Shown: in pieces, positions 1-10,651 of the stretch
Layout of the letters: each line of letters starts with the position of its first letter
Position numbering within the stretch: position 1 is the stretch's first letter
From: Gemmatimonadota bacterium
GTDB lineage: Bacteria; Gemmatimonadota; Gemmatimonadetes; Longimicrobiales; Gaopeijiaceae
Length of the DNA: 64,000 nucleotides
Assembly: GCA_029262115.1 (NCBI GenBank)
Contig: JAJCZZ010000034.1
Location: 27,366 to 91,365 of the forward strand
Direction: 5' to 3'
Program-made: the position numbers and the translations under genes
The notes under the pieces: generated by a model
Seen by the model: only the letters and a program-made list of their open reading frames with translations
The model's database searches: none
What the model was told of the DNA's origin: nothing

Positions 1-1788
1 CAGGAGGGCGCCGTTGGCCGGGATCTGCCCGAGTTGCGTAGCGAACGGCGAATACATGCACAGTCCCTGGACCCCACCCGTGCACTGTTGGTTGAACGTG
101 AAACCCGAGGTCGGGACGCCCTGGGTGCGGACGTCGAAGCCGAAGAAGCCGCCCGACCCGTCCGGAATCGGCAGGGGGATGCGGCCGGCACGCAGGTCGA
201 GGAACAGGTTGTTCGTCGACGGCGTCGAGAACGCTCGGTTGTACGTCAGGCGGAAGTTCTGACCCTCGGTCGGCTTGAAGACGAGCGCTGCCCGCGGCGA
301 GTAGTTCAGCTCATCGAGGCGGCTGTGATCGTCGATCCGCAGCGCTCCGACCAGGTCGAATTGTTCCGACAACGAGGCGGTGGCGTGCACATAACCTCCG
401 ATCTCGTCGATGCCGTCGTCGTCCTCGTTGGAGCCGTTGATCGTGCCCTCGGTCTTCGGCGTGGTCCGTTGGACATCGACACCGGTGATCACGTCCAGCA
501 TGTCGCCGAGGAGGAAGCCGTACTGTACCTGGCCGGCCACCATGTTCGACTTGTCGATGATCGGCTGACCGGTGCGCAGCAGGAACGAATCACCCGCGTC
601 GCTCTTGTTCACGAATGTCTGCGCGAACAGCCGCCCCTTGCGCAGACGCGCCTGCCCGAACGTGTAGCCCCAGTCGTTCGCCTGGCCCGCGCCAATACCG
701 GTCAGTTCGACCGAACGGACCAACTGGTTGTGTCCGACCGAGAAGATGACTTCGCCGTCGTCCCAGGGGCGCAGGTCGAGTCGGGCTTCCCCGCCCCACC
801 GCTCGGCGCCGAAGTCGCGGGCTCCGACTTGAAGTGTCGAGGGATCGGCGCCCTGTTCGATGGCGGACTCCCGCGCGGCGAGCTCGACCGGGTCGACGAA
901 CTTCCAGTCATCGCCTCGGAAGTATTGGCCGGAGACCTTCAGGCCCGCTTTCTCGCTGAACGCGAACGCCTGGCGGAAGGCGCCGTGAAAGACGTCACGC
1001 TCACCGCCGGACAGCGAAAAGGTCGTTCCGGGCTTGTCGATGGGCGACGAGGTGATGATGTGCATGACGCCGCTGGCCGAGTTGGGGCCGTAGAGCGCCG
1101 CGGCGGGACCCAGTAGGACCTCGATGCGCTCGATATCGAGCGGCGTGGTCGGGATCATGTTGTACGCATTGAACCGGAGCGACGGCACAAATGCGTACCG
1201 GTTGTCCGTCATGGTCAGCATGGCGCCCGAGAAGACGTTGTTGAAGCCGCGCGTGACCGTGTTGCTCTGCGTCAGACCGGTCTGGACGACATCCACGCCC
1301 GGGAGCGCCTTCAGGTACTCGGCCGGAGTGATTGCTGCACGCTCCTGGATGCGCGCGGCCGAGACCACCGAAATGGACGCGGGCGCTTCCAGCGCCTTTT
1401 CCTCGCGGCCGCGACTGATGGAGACCACGATCGGGTTCAGCGCCAGAGCACGCGAGGTCATCATGATCTCGATCGAGGCCGTGCCCCCCGCCGGTACGTC
1501 CACCCCGTCGACGCGGGCGGTCTCGTAGCCGACCGTCACCACCACGATGGAGTAGCTGCCGCCCGGAACCTGCATCCGGAACTGGCCCGCCTGATTGGTG
1601 AGCACCCCACCGGAGTTGGCCTCGCCGGCTCCGAGAAGCTGTACCTGCGCACCATTCATCGGCTGGCTGGTTTCCCGATCGATGACCCGACCGGTCAGCG
1701 TCCCCTGCTGGGCGGACAGGGGCGCGGCAAGAAGCGCCAAGAAGGCGGAGAACAGGTGGCCCATAGGCCACGTGAGTCGACGACGCAT
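1..1788 (-). CDS. TonB-dependent receptor, partial (3' end beyond left edge)
   Basis: Outer-membrane, TonB-energised uptake receptor; its substrate cannot be told from sequence. 596 codons are visible, and the gene runs off the left edge, so the distal barrel is missing. ATG at 1788 opens a signal peptide (residues 1-26, ending AAPLSA before QQ). Next come a carboxypeptidase-regulatory-like beta-sandwich (about 28-110, GTLTGRVIDRETSQP), a plug domain (about 120-235, EYLKALPGVDVV and IERIEVLLGPAAALYGPNSA) and the start of the barrel. The order beta-sandwich, plug, barrel is usual for Bacteroidota- and Gemmatimonadota-type receptors. No SusD-like partner is visible on this side. The reading frame is uninterrupted over the visible part. 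Confidence 0.93.
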   Translation of the reverse strand, partial: MRRRLTWPMGHLFSAFLALLAAPLSAQQGTLTGRVIDRETSQPMNGAQVQLLGAGEANSGGVLTNQAGQFRMQVPGGSYSIVVVTVGYETARVDGVDVPAGGTASIEIMMTSRALALNPIVVSISRGREEKALEAPASISVVSAARIQERAAITPAEYLKALPGVDVVQTGLTQSNTVTRGFNNVFSGAMLTMTDNRYAFVPSLRFNAYNMIPTTPLDIERIEVLLGPAAALYGPNSASGVMHIITSSPIDKPGTTFSLSGGERDVFHGAFRQAFAFSEKAGLKVSGQYFRGDDWKFVDPVELAARESAIEQGADPSTLQVGARDFGAERWGGEARLDLRPWDDGEVIFSVGHNQLVRSVELTGIGAGQANDWGYTFGQARLRKGRLFAQTFVNKSDAGDSFLLRTGQPIIDKSNMVAGQVQYGFLLGDMLDVITGVDVQRTTPKTEGTINGSNEDDDGIDEIGGYVHATASLSEQFDLVGALRIDDHSRLDELNYSPRAALVFKPTEGQNFRLTYNRAFSTPSTNNLFLDLRAGRIPLPIPDGSGGFFGFDVRTQGVPTSGFTFNQQCTGGVQGLCMYSPFATQLGQIPANGALL

Positions 1789-1898
1789 TGAGGGTCCTCG
1801 GCTGAATGTTTGGTCTTCAATCATGACGAAACCGCAGACGGGTCTGGCAAAAAGCTCGTAGCAACGTAGGCGTTGCAACAACTGCGCAGCAATCCACA

Positions 1899-4800
1899 CT
1901 AGGCGATCGGCCTCCCGCTCGCGTCGATCCGGGGCAGAATCACGTGCGGGATTCCGAGCGCGTCCAAGAGTCGTTCGAAGGCGGCCAACTCCTCGTCGAT
2001 CAGACGGTCGCGTTCGTCCGCGCGGGTCCTCCACTCGTCGGCGAGGTCGCCCAGCCGCTCGCGGGCTCCCGCCGTCACAGGGGGCTCCGTGCCGTCCACC
2101 GAGCCGATCAGCGCCAGGATCTGCGCATCCAACTGATTCACGTAATTGATGACGTCCTGGAACGTGCGTTGCCGTGGCTGCACCAGTTGCTCTTCCCATT
2201 CGGTAATTCCGTCGGTGAGGTCGGCCGCGACCGCCGACACGGTGTCGACCTGGGGATGGTCGGCGAGATCGGCCACCAACGCGTCGATCTGCTCCCGCAC
2301 CGACCGCATGGCAATGACCGAGCGATACAGGTCGCGCGCGGCTTGCTGCGCTTCGGCCAGGAAACGGTCCTGCGCGACGTAGTCGGCCGTGGCGGCGGTC
2401 CGCCGGGGGTCGGGATCGACCCGGAGGGGCACGGTCGCACGGTCCTGACCATGGCTCAGCCGTACCTGGTAGCTACCGGGCGGGAGGACTCTTCCTTGGA
2501 GGCTCCCGAACGGTACGAGCCCCTCCACGGCAGGGAGTCCCTCGGCCCGGAAGTCCCATGCGGTACGATTCAGACCGGCGGTGGGCTTCGTAAGGCTCGT
2601 GTAGTCCTCGTTGCCTGCGGCCTCGGGATCCGTCGCCATCGTTCGGACCACCTGCCCCGCCGCGTCGAGGATCTCCAGCGTCACGAGACTGTCCGGCGCT
2701 TCCGCGAATGCGTAGAAGATCTGGGCGCCGGTCGGCGGATTCTGCCCGGTCCGAGGACCCCCTCCGCCGAAGAACGCCGCCTGCACGGCCGGAGCCGGCT
2801 CGAAGAGGTGCATCGACGCGTTGACCACCGGCTCGCTCAGTTGCCGCAGGGGCGACAGGTCGTCGAGCACCCAGAACGCCCGGCCCTGGGTGGCGGCCAC
2901 GAGGTCGCCGTCGCGGATCGTCAGATCCGTGATCGGTACCACGGGAAGACCCAGTTGGAAGGGCTGCCAGGACGCGCCGTTGTTCGCCGATGCGTACAAC
3001 CCCACCTCCGTTCCAGCGAACAGCAGCCCCGGTCGGACGGGGTCCTCTCGCACGACGCGCACCCATGCCTCGTCCCCGATCCCGTCCACCGTTCGCGTCC
3101 AGCTTCGACCGTAGTCGTCGGTGCGGAAGATATGCGGCGTGAAGTCGTTGTACTTGTAGTTCGTGGCCACGACCCAGGCGGTGGCTGGACTGTGGGGCGA
3201 GACTTCGATGCTGTTGATGAGCGCTTCGCCGATGCCGGGCGGCGTGACCGCGCTCCAGGTGGACCCGTCGTCTCGCGTCACGTGAACCAGCCCGTCGTCG
3301 GTTCCGACCCAGATCGTGCCCTGCTCGTGGGGTGACGGGGCCACGTAGAAGATCGTGTTGTAGTTCTCTCCTCCGGCTCCCTCGTTCGTGATCGGGCCGC
3401 CCCCCGCACCCTGCAGGTCCTCCTGGTCGCGCGTCAAGTCGGGGCTGATTTCGCGCCAGCTCTGACCGGCGTCGTCCGTGCGCAGGAGCACGTTGCCACC
3501 GTGGTAGATCACGCGCGAGTCGAACGGCGACGCCACGATCGGCGCGTTCCAGTTGAACCGGTAGCGCTGCTCCCGGGGGTAGGTGCCCAGCCCCAGATAC
3601 GGGTAGGCCATGATCGGCTTGGACTCGCCGGTGGCGCGGTCCCACCGATCGATCAGGCCCTGGTAGCACCCGCCGTACACGTACCGCGGGTCGTCCTCGT
3701 CGAACGCGAGATACGCACTTTCACACCCGGCCACCGAGTAGAAGTCGTCCGCGCCGATGCCGCCGAGCGCCGCCGAGGCGATGCCAATGGCCGAGTTGTC
3801 CTGCTGCCCGCCGTAGATGTGGTACGGGAAGCGCGCATCCGTGCTCACTCGATAGAACTGGGCCGTCGGCTGGTTGTTCAGCGTCGACCAGGAATCCCCG
3901 CCATTGAAGCTGATCTCGGCCCCTCCGTCATCGCCCAGAATCATCCGCTCCGAGTCGAGCGGATCGATCCAGAGGTCGTGGGTGTCGCCGTGGCCGACCT
4001 GGACCGGTGTGAACGTCCGTCCCGCATCGATCGAGCGGAGCATGGGCGCGTTCAGGACGTACACCGTGTTCTCGTCGAGCGGGTCGCCGAAGATCTCCAT
4101 GTAGTACCAACTCCGGGTCTGGGTCACCCGGTCGGACGTCGTCTGTGTCCATGTGGCGCCCGCGTTGTCAGAGCGGTACACGCCGCCCTTCTCGTCCGCA
4201 GCCTCGATGTTTGCGAAGACCCGATCCGGATTCGCCCGCGATACGTCGACGGCGATCTTGCCCATCAGATCGGGGAGCCCTTCGGTCAGCTCGGTCCACG
4301 AGTCGCCGCTGTCGGTCGACTTCCAGATGCCCGAGCCCGGCCCACCCGAACGGACCTCCCACGGGCTCCGCCGGTGGTCCCAGTAGGCGGCGTACAGGAT
4401 GCGAGGATTCGTCATATCCATCGACAGCTCGGCCGCGCCGGCCGTCTCACTCACGTAGTGGATCTTGTCCCACGACGCGCCGCCGTCGCGCGAGCGGTAG
4501 ATCCCACGGTCCTCGGAGTCTCCGTAAGGCGATCCCTGGGCCGCCACGTAGACGAGGTCGGGATTCGTCGGGTGGACGCGGATCCGAGCGATCTGCCGGG
4601 TACGCTCCAAACCCATGTGGGTCCAGGTGCGTCCGGCATCCGTTGACCTGTAGACGCCGTCGCCGTGGGAGGTGGTGACCCCGCGGACCGCGTGCTCGCC
4701 CATGCCGACGTAGACCACGTTCGGGTCCGACTCAGACACCGCGATCGCGCCAACCGATCCGGTCTTGAAGAAGCCGTCCGAGACGTTGGTCCAGACCTCC

Positions 4801-5030
4801 CCCGCGTCGGTCGTCTTCCACACGCCTCCGCCGGTCGAGCCCATGTAGTACGTGCGCGGCCGGCCCACCACGCCCTCGACGGCCACCGAGCGGCCGCCGC
4901 GGAAGGGTCCTACGAGTCGCCACTTCATGGCCGAGACGTTGTCCTCGTCGAGCCACTCCTGGGCGTCGATGGAGGCAGGGACGACGACGAGGACGGCGAC
5001 GCAGAGGGTCAGGGGTAAGCGCAGGCGCAT
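1899..5030 (-). CDS. secreted VPS10/sortilin-like beta-propeller protein
   Basis: Large exported protein (1043 aa from the chosen start) with many BNR/Asp-box repeats of the type S-x-D-x-G-x-[ST]-W, for example [33 protein letters not shown] and [12 protein letters not shown]. These fold as sortilin/VPS10-type propellers. The C-terminal 250 residues are helical, like the family often annotated 'glycosyl hydrolase'. ATG at 5030 is chosen because it gives a clean signal peptide ([19 protein letters not shown], cut near SIDAQ). An upstream in-frame ATG at 5087 would add 19 residues. The role is unknown; carbohydrate or peptide binding or hydrolysis is only suggested by the family. A paralogue lies at 26443-29511. 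It is divergent from the dehydratase at 5280. Confidence 0.9.
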   Translation of the reverse strand: MRLRLPLTLCVAVLVVVPASIDAQEWLDEDNVSAMKWRLVGPFRGGRSVAVEGVVGRPRTYYMGSTGGGVWKTTDAGEVWTNVSDGFFKTGSVGAIAVSESDPNVVYVGMGEHAVRGVTTSHGDGVYRSTDAGRTWTHMGLERTRQIARIRVHPTNPDLVYVAAQGSPYGDSEDRGIYRSRDGGASWDKIHYVSETAGAAELSMDMTNPRILYAAYWDHRRSPWEVRSGGPGSGIWKSTDSGDSWTELTEGLPDLMGKIAVDVSRANPDRVFANIEAADEKGGVYRSDNAGATWTQTTSDRVTQTRSWYYMEIFGDPLDENTVYVLNAPMLRSIDAGRTFTPVQVGHGDTHDLWIDPLDSERMILGDDGGAEISFNGGDSWSTLNNQPTAQFYRVSTDARFPYHIYGGQQDNSAIGIASAALGGIGADDFYSVAGCESAYLAFDEDDPRYVYGGCYQGLIDRWDRATGESKPIMAYPYLGLGTYPREQRYRFNWNAPIVASPFDSRVIYHGGNVLLRTDDAGQSWREISPDLTRDQEDLQGAGGGPITNEGAGGENYNTIFYVAPSPHEQGTIWVGTDDGLVHVTRDDGSTWSAVTPPGIGEALINSIEVSPHSPATAWVVATNYKYNDFTPHIFRTDDYGRSWTRTVDGIGDEAWVRVVREDPVRPGLLFAGTEVGLYASANNGASWQPFQLGLPVVPITDLTIRDGDLVAATQGRAFWVLDDLSPLRQLSEPVVNASMHLFEPAPAVQAAFFGGGGPRTGQNPPTGAQIFYAFAEAPDSLVTLEILDAAGQVVRTMATDPEAAGNEDYTSLTKPTAGLNRTAWDFRAEGLPAVEGLVPFGSLQGRVLPPGSYQVRLSHGQDRATVPLRVDPDPRRTAATADYVAQDRFLAEAQQAARDLYRSVIAMRSVREQIDALVADLADHPQVDTVSAVAADLTDGITEWEEQLVQPRQRTFQDVINYVNQLDAQILALIGSVDGTEPPVTAGARERLGDLADEWRTRADERDRLIDEELAAFERLLDALGIPHVILPRIDASGRPIA

Positions 5031-5279
5031 GGCGCGGCGGTCCGGATTTCGGGTGGGGGTGCGACGCTGTGTGGCCACATCCGTCATGCGGCAGGCTACC
5101 GCGAATGGGGCATATTCGGCAATATCGCGAGCAGAACGGGGAGTCGACCGAGGCGCCGCCGCCACCCCTCCCGTCGATGAGCATTGCCTCATTTGGCACA
5201 CCAACGGCCAGACGCACGAGCGGCCGTTCGTGCCGGCGCCCGAGTACCCACGCACAATCCACCCACCGAACCCTCGCGA

Positions 5280-6257
5280 ATGGATCGAAAGGCCTTGACC
5301 ATCCCGTCGTTCGACCGCGCCCGCTTCGAAACGGCCCGCGAGCGCATTGTCAGTGCCGTCCACCGGACGCCGCTCCTACACTCGCGCACCCTCAGCGAAC
5401 GGTTGGGTGTCCCGACCTACCTCAAGTGCGAGAACCTCCAGAAGACGGGAGCGTTCAAGGTGCGCGGCGCGCTGAACCGGATGCTCACGCTCACGGATGA
5501 GGAGCGGGCGGGGGGTGTGGTTACCATCTCGGCGGGCAACCACGCGCAGGCCGTGGCGTGGGCGGCTTCGGCGGCCGGTGTGACATCGGTCGTGGTGATG
5601 CCCGATGGAGCGTCGACGACCAAAGTCGCGGCCAGTCGGGAGTACGGGGCCGAAGTCATCTTGCACGGGACCGCGGCCGAGGCATTCGAGCGCGCGTTCG
5701 CGCTGGCTGACGAGCGCGGGCTACGCTTCGTCCACCCTTTCGATGACGAAGAGGTGGTAGCGGGGCATGGGAGCTGCGCCCTGGAGATCGTCGAGGAACT
5801 CCCGGACGTAGGAACGATCGTGGTCCCCGTGGGCGGCGGCGGTCTTATCTCGGCCATCGCCACGGCCACTTCCACCGTCCGGTCCGGGGTCGACGTGTGG
5901 GGCGTCGAGCCGCTCGGAGCGGCCGCCATGACCGCGAGTCTGGCCGAAGGTCGCGCCATGCACATCGAGGTCGGAACGACGATCGCCGATGGGCTCGCCG
6001 CGCCGATGGCCGGCGAACTCAACTTCGAACTGGTACGGCGGCACGTGCGGGGCGTCGTCACGGTCGAGGACGACACCATACGCAGGGCGATGTCGCTCCT
6101 GCTCGAGCGGACCAAGCTGCTCGTCGAGCCGGCGGGCGCCGCCGGGTTGGCAGGGCTGCTCCAGGGTGCCATCCCCCATGATACGGGCAGACCGGTGGTG
6201 GTGCTGCTCTCCGGCGGCAACGTGGATCTGGGACGGTTGGGTGGGCTGCTGGCGTAG
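5280..6257 (+). CDS. threonine/serine dehydratase (PLP, fold type II)
   Basis: Predicted pyridoxal-phosphate enzyme of 325 aa, deaminating L-threonine (to 2-oxobutanoate) or L-serine (to pyruvate) in the cytosol. The PLP lysine sits in [12 protein letters not shown] (about residue 59). The glycine-rich phosphate loop is PVGGGGLIS (about 183), and the substrate loop [11 protein letters not shown] is present. There is no C-terminal ACT regulatory domain, so this is the short catabolic/TdcB-like form rather than feedback-regulated IlvA. ATG at 5280 matches the usual family start. It could equally be a serine racemase-like or hydroxyaspartate dehydratase member. Confidence 0.9.
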   Translation: MDRKALTIPSFDRARFETARERIVSAVHRTPLLHSRTLSERLGVPTYLKCENLQKTGAFKVRGALNRMLTLTDEERAGGVVTISAGNHAQAVAWAASAAGVTSVVVMPDGASTTKVAASREYGAEVILHGTAAEAFERAFALADERGLRFVHPFDDEEVVAGHGSCALEIVEELPDVGTIVVPVGGGGLISAIATATSTVRSGVDVWGVEPLGAAAMTASLAEGRAMHIEVGTTIADGLAAPMAGELNFELVRRHVRGVVTVEDDTIRRAMSLLLERTKLLVEPAGAAGLAGLLQGAIPHDTGRPVVVLLSGGNVDLGRLGGLLA

Positions 6258-6330
6258 TGAGGTGGGGTGGTGGTGCGGGGGGGCGCGTGATGCGGTCGTG
6301 GAGGCGGCGGGAGGGCGTTCCCGGTCGCGA

Positions 6331-6624
6331 CGGCACGCCCGGTCGCTCGCCACCGCTCGCCACCCGGCCTCGATTGCTACCGTACCGGCACTATTTCTCG
6401 TTTAGATTTAGCGTGATGGAGTCGCGGGTGCCCGCGTCCTGAACGCACCCCCCGGGATCACGCCCGGTCGCTCGCCACCGCTCGCCGCCCGGCCCCGATT
6501 GCTGCCGTACCGGCACTATTTCGGGTCCGGCGTGATGTGGTCGCGGGTGCCGTGGACGACTGCTACCGTACCGGCACTATTTCTCGTCTAGCGTGATGGA
6601 GTCGCCGGTGCCCGCGTGCTGAAC
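6331..6624. repeat. three-copy intergenic direct repeat (about 125-bp unit, degenerate)
   Basis: Non-coding stretch between the dehydratase and egtB. Three copies of a segment with core GCTACCGTACCGGCACTATT begin near 6375, 6502 and 6561. Each is followed by GTGATG(G/T)(A/T)GTCGC-type sequence. The first two are preceded by the same GGTCGCTCGCCACCGCTCGCC block at about 6339 and 6467. Copy 3 lacks the leading block. The three copies differ by small indels, so they look like an ageing tandem duplication. No coding function is visible. Confidence 0.75.
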
Positions 6625-6688
6625 CGCAACCCGGCTCTCCTCCACCCTCCTGATCGCTTCAGCCGCCCTCCCCATCGCCCAGCCACGC

Positions 6689-6868
6689 CAACTCAGCCGT
6701 CCTCCCGGGTCGCCCCAGCCGTCCCACGCCAACTCAGCCGTCCTCCCGATCGCCCCAGCCGTCCCGCGCCAACTCAGCCATCCCGGGTCGCCCCAGCCGT
6801 CCCGCGCCATCTCAGCCGTCGCCGGGTCGCCTCAGCCGTCGCTCGCGGCCTCAGGCGTCCCGCGCCAA
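6689..6868. repeat. 36-40 bp tandem repeat reaching into the 3' end of egtB
   Basis: Four to five degenerate copies of a unit resembling CCAGCCGTCCCGCGCCAACT followed by CAGCCGTCCTCCCGGGTCGC. The last copy runs into egtB: the bases GTCCCGCGCCAAC at about 6858-6870 are the antisense of the last egtB codons (RLARDA). The array therefore appears to have grown from the end of that gene. Each copy also carries an in-frame-looking TGA on the minus strand. Confidence 0.75.
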
Positions 6869-8152
6869 CCGGATGCCGCTGAACTGCCACCGGGTTCCAG
6901 CCGGGAAGAAGTTTCGGTAGGTCGCCCGGATGTGATCCCGCGGGGTCGCGCACGAGCCGCCGCGCAGCACGATCTGGTTGCACATGAACTTGCTGTTGTA
7001 CTCGCCGAGCGGGCCCTCCGGGGGCCGGTACCCGGGGTACGACGAATACGCGCTGGACGTCCACTCCCAGACGCCACCGAGCATCTGCGTGGGCACGTCC
7101 CGACCCTGACCGCCTGGGGCCGCCGGGTGCAGGCGCGACATATCCAGGAACGTTCCGTCCCGGGCGGCGCTCACGCCGAACAGCTCCCACTCCTGCTCGG
7201 ACGGAAGCCGCGCGCCCGCCCACGAGGCATAGGCGTCCGCCTCGTAGAGGCTGACGTGACACACCGGTTCCGCGGGGTCCACGGGACGGAGCCCCGCCGC
7301 CGTGAAGACCGACCACGACCCGTCGTCTCCCTTCTGCCAGTAGAGAGGCGCGGACCACCTCTCGCGACACACGGTAGCCCACCCATCCGAGAGCCAGTGG
7401 GCCGGGTTGTCGTACCCGCCGGCGTCCATGAACTCCAGGAACTCCCCGTTGGTCACGGGGCGCGACGCCAGCGAATACGGCTGGACCAGCGCCTGATGCC
7501 TCGGCGTCTCGTTGTCGTAGGCGAAGCCGGGGCCGGAATGGCCGATGTCCACCAGGCCGCCATCGCGCGACAGCCATCGCAACTCCGGGACGGGAGCGCC
7601 CGTCGACGAAGCGGAGGGATCCGTCACGAACGCGGGAAGTAGCGGGTTGCGGGACAGCAGGTATTTGAAGTCCGTGATCATGAGCTCCTGATGTTGTTGC
7701 TCATGGTTCAGGCCGACTTCGATGACTTCAGCCAGCTCATGGGAGGTCCCGTCGGACAGGACTTGCTCCATGGCGGCATCGACGTGCGCGCGGTAGGCGG
7801 TCGTCTCCGCGACCCCCGGTCGGGTGATGAGGCCGCGCTCGACGCGAGAGTGCTGCTTGCCGATCGAGTTGTAGTAGGAGTTGAACAGCACGCGGAAAGC
7901 CTGATTGAACGGCTGGTAGCCCTCGATGGCCTCCTCGAGAACCATGGTCTCGAAGAACCACGTCGTGTGAGCTCGGTGCCACTTCGCCGGGCTCGCGTCG
8001 GGCATGGCCTGGACCGTCTGGTCCTCCGCCGACATCAGGGCCGCAATGGCCTCCGTCGTGGCGCGGATCGCGCGATACCTGTCGAGGAGGTTGGACGTCG
8101 GGTCCTCGTGCGTGTCTCGCGGTGCGATATGCGTCGGGGTATGCAGGGCCAT
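6851..8152 (-). CDS. egtB: ergothioneine biosynthesis protein EgtB (hercynine oxygenase)
   Basis: Non-haem iron sulfoxide synthase joining hercynine to cysteine or gamma-glutamylcysteine, the central C-S bond step of ergothioneine synthesis; cytosolic. It has 433 aa. The N-terminal DinB-like helical domain carries the iron ligands: His59 in AKWHRAHTTWFFE and H150-x3-H154-x-E156 in NHEQQHQELM. The C-terminal formylglycine-generating-enzyme-like domain (about 195-433) ends with GGVWEWTSSAY and VLRGGSCATP. ATG at 8152 shares its first base with the stop of egtD (TGATG), indicating translational coupling. Thiol-donor specificity cannot be read here. EgtA, EgtC and EgtE are not in the window. Confidence 0.95.
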   Translation of the reverse strand: MALHTPTHIAPRDTHEDPTSNLLDRYRAIRATTEAIAALMSAEDQTVQAMPDASPAKWHRAHTTWFFETMVLEEAIEGYQPFNQAFRVLFNSYYNSIGKQHSRVERGLITRPGVAETTAYRAHVDAAMEQVLSDGTSHELAEVIEVGLNHEQQHQELMITDFKYLLSRNPLLPAFVTDPSASSTGAPVPELRWLSRDGGLVDIGHSGPGFAYDNETPRHQALVQPYSLASRPVTNGEFLEFMDAGGYDNPAHWLSDGWATVCRERWSAPLYWQKGDDGSWSVFTAAGLRPVDPAEPVCHVSLYEADAYASWAGARLPSEQEWELFGVSAARDGTFLDMSRLHPAAPGGQGRDVPTQMLGGVWEWTSSAYSSYPGYRPPEGPLGEYNSKFMCNQIVLRGGSCATPRDHIRATYRNFFPAGTRWQFSGIRLARDA

Positions 8153-9162
8153 CAGTCCGTCTCCACGTCCGTGTCGTCTTTCTTCCGTCCAAGGACGAGC
8201 GCGTAGAAGCCCTCGTCGTCTTCTGCCCATCGGTCGATGACCAGGCCCGCTTCATCGAACATCCGGCAGATGCGGGTCCGGTCGTACTTGTGGCTCAACT
8301 CCGTGCGGATACTCTCACCCTCGGCGACGTGGATGGTGCCACCACCCGGAATGGTCGCGACCTGATCGGACCGAGCGACGAGGTGGATCTCGATCCGCTC
8401 CTCGACCGGGTCGTAGAACGCGTTGTGCTCAAAACCATCGACGTCGAAGTCCGCGTCGAGCTCCCGATTGAGGACGCGGAGAACATTGTGGGTGAACTGA
8501 GCCGTCACGCCGGCACGGTCGTTGTAGGCGAGTTCCAGCCGCTCCCGGGACTTGTACTCACCCGGCGTCCGATCCGCGCCCAGGAGGAACCGGTCGCCCG
8601 GCTTCATCTGCACCGCGATCCGTCGAAGGAGCGAAGCGGCCTGGGCCTCCTCGAAGTTGCCGATGGTCGACCCGAGCAGCGCGTACCACGTCCGGTTGGG
8701 CGGATGCACGGGCAGGTCGAACTCGCACGTCATATCAGCAACGGCCGGTTCCACGGTCAGCTCCGGGTACTCGTCACGGAGGGCGGTCGCGACCTCCTGG
8801 AGGAAGTCGCCACTCACGTCCACGGGCATGTAGGTGTTTCCACCGCCCTCGGACTCCATGGCGTCGAGCACGACCCGGGACTTCCGGGCGCTCCCTGCCC
8901 CGAGCTCCACGAATCCGCGTGGGCGCAACTCCGCGACCCACCCGGGGATTACGCGTTCGAGGAGCGCCTGTTCTACGCGTGTGGGATAGTACTCGTCCGT
9001 CCTCGTAATCTCTTCGAAGAGCTCCGACCCTCGCGTGTCGTACAGGTACTTTGGCGACAATTCCTTCTGTGGCCTGCACAGGCCTTCCACCACATCGCGA
9101 AGCATGCCTTCATCGACATGGATGGTCGGGGCGGCCCCCAGGTGATCCGTAGCTTCACTCAT
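8152..9162 (-). CDS. egtD: L-histidine N-alpha-methyltransferase EgtD
   Basis: SAM-dependent trimethylation of histidine to hercynine, the first step of ergothioneine synthesis. It has 336 aa, the usual length of about 320. Motif I is FVELGAGSARKS (84-95), preceded by the family signature LSPKYLYDTRGSELFEEI (35-52) and EYYPTR (58-63). C-terminal features typical of EgtD include RELDADFDVDGFEHNAFYD and IRTELSHKYDR. It is the first gene of a two-gene operon with egtB, overlapping it by one base. It faces away from the oxidoreductase at 9276. Confidence 0.95.
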   Translation of the reverse strand: MSEATDHLGAAPTIHVDEGMLRDVVEGLCRPQKELSPKYLYDTRGSELFEEITRTDEYYPTRVEQALLERVIPGWVAELRPRGFVELGAGSARKSRVVLDAMESEGGGNTYMPVDVSGDFLQEVATALRDEYPELTVEPAVADMTCEFDLPVHPPNRTWYALLGSTIGNFEEAQAASLLRRIAVQMKPGDRFLLGADRTPGEYKSRERLELAYNDRAGVTAQFTHNVLRVLNRELDADFDVDGFEHNAFYDPVEERIEIHLVARSDQVATIPGGGTIHVAEGESIRTELSHKYDRTRICRMFDEAGLVIDRWAEDDEGFYALVLGRKKDDTDVETD

Positions 9163-9275
9163 GCGATGTTCGGTCGGAGGGCGTCAGGGACGAGGAATCC
9201 CGCCCGAAAACACAATGGATGGGCGGGAACGATCGTTCCGCCGCCCTTACTTCTCGTCTCAATCGTGCGGATATC

Positions 9276-10649
9276 ATGAAACAACCGGATATCGTGATCA
9301 TCGGGAGCGGCCAGGCGGGCGTGCCGCTGGCGACTCGGCTCGTGGCGGCAGGGCGTCGAGTGGTCCTGGTCGAGCGAGACGCGCTGGGGGGCACTTGCGT
9401 CAACACGGGCTGCACTCCCACGAAGACATTCATCGCCAGCGCCGAGGCCGCGCATCGGGCGCGCAAGGCCTCTCGTCTGGGTGTGAACACGGGAGACATA
9501 TCAGTCGACTTCCCTGCGGTGGTGGCTCGGAAACGCGATGTGGTCGAGACGTGGCGGGAGGGCGTCCAGTCCAACCTCCAGGACGCTGGAGACGCGCTGG
9601 TCCTGCTCCGAGGAGATGCCCGGTTCAGCGGGCCCCGGACCGTCACGGTCGGTGGAGACTCCGTTTCCGCGGACGTGATCATCGTTAACACCGGAGGACG
9701 GCCCGCGGTCCCTCCGATCGACGGACTCGACGACATCCCGTGGCTGGACAACGCACGGGCGATGGATCTGGACGCCCTTCCCAGCCATCTGGTGGTGCTC
9801 GGCGGCGGGTACATCGGGTGCGAACTCGGTCAGGCGTTCCGCCGCTTCGGGGCGGAGGTGACCATCGTCGACAAGAACGACCACCTGATGAGGCGAGAGG
9901 ACGTCGACGTGTCGGAGGCGCTGGAAGACGCCTTCCGCGAGGAGGGGATCTCCCTCCGCTTCGGGGCTCGCGCGACCCGTGTCGAGCGGACGGACGGAGG
10001 AGTCCGCCTGTACCTCGACGAGGGGGATCCGGTGGACGGATCCCACCTGCTCGTCGCCACGGGGCGGCGGCCGAGCACGGACGGCCTCGGCTGTGACGCC
10101 GCGGGGATCGACCTCGACGCCTCGGGCCACGTCGTCGTCGACGATGGGTACGCGACGAGTGCGGACGGCATCTATGCCGTGGGAGACGTCACCGGCGGCC
10201 CTCAGTTCACCCACGTTTCGTGGGACGATCACCGGATCCTGTTCGACATCCTCGAGGGGACGCGCTCGGGTGGACGGAGCGGGCGCGTTGTCCCGTATGC
10301 CGCGTTCACCGACCCACCGATCGGTCGGGTGGGTTGGTCGGAGCGTGAGGCGGAGGAGTCAGACACTCCCTACTCGGTGGGGACGCTCCCGTTCAAGATG
10401 GTCGCCCGAGCGTACGAGACGGATCGCACGGCGGGGCTGATCAAGGTCGTCATCCAGGACGGCACCGACCGCATCCTCGGCGCGACCGTCGTGGGCGCCG
10501 AGGCCGCAGAACTGGTGACCGTGTTCCAGGCCCTCATGCTCGCCGGGGCTCCGGTGACGGACCTCGTACGCGGCCAGATGATCCACCCGGCCTTTGTCGA
10601 AGGACTCCAGTCTGCGGTCATGACGCTGCCACGCTTTTCCCTCGGATAG
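9276..10649 (+). CDS. FAD-dependent pyridine nucleotide-disulfide oxidoreductase (MerA/Lpd-like)
   Basis: Flavoprotein disulfide reductase of 457 aa. FAD-binding IIGSGQAG (8-15) is followed by the redox-active disulfide GGTCVNTGCTPTK (Cys41, Cys46). A second Rossmann fold, VVLGGGYIGCELG, binds NAD(P)H (about 176-188). AVGDVTGG closes the FAD site, and a dimerisation domain ends with the His-Glu motif MIHPAFVEG. It resembles 'mercuric reductase' annotations, but it has no heavy-metal domain and no C-terminal cysteine pair, so mercury reduction is doubtful. A general disulfide or quinone reductase is more likely. It is followed after 2 bp by an ABC transporter. Confidence 0.9.
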   Translation: MKQPDIVIIGSGQAGVPLATRLVAAGRRVVLVERDALGGTCVNTGCTPTKTFIASAEAAHRARKASRLGVNTGDISVDFPAVVARKRDVVETWREGVQSNLQDAGDALVLLRGDARFSGPRTVTVGGDSVSADVIIVNTGGRPAVPPIDGLDDIPWLDNARAMDLDALPSHLVVLGGGYIGCELGQAFRRFGAEVTIVDKNDHLMRREDVDVSEALEDAFREEGISLRFGARATRVERTDGGVRLYLDEGDPVDGSHLLVATGRRPSTDGLGCDAAGIDLDASGHVVVDDGYATSADGIYAVGDVTGGPQFTHVSWDDHRILFDILEGTRSGGRSGRVVPYAAFTDPPIGRVGWSEREAEESDTPYSVGTLPFKMVARAYETDRTAGLIKVVIQDGTDRILGATVVGAEAAELVTVFQALMLAGAPVTDLVRGQMIHPAFVEGLQSAVMTLPRFSLG

Positions 10650-10651
10650 CC

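Noticed and set aside
5031..5363. N-terminal extension of the first VPS10-like gene
   Set aside because: The extension overlaps the divergent dehydratase start and would bury the signal peptide.
9276..10649. Mercury resistance gene merA
   Set aside because: No N-terminal heavy-metal domain, no C-terminal Cys pair, no merR/merT neighbours; only the general flavoprotein fold is supported.
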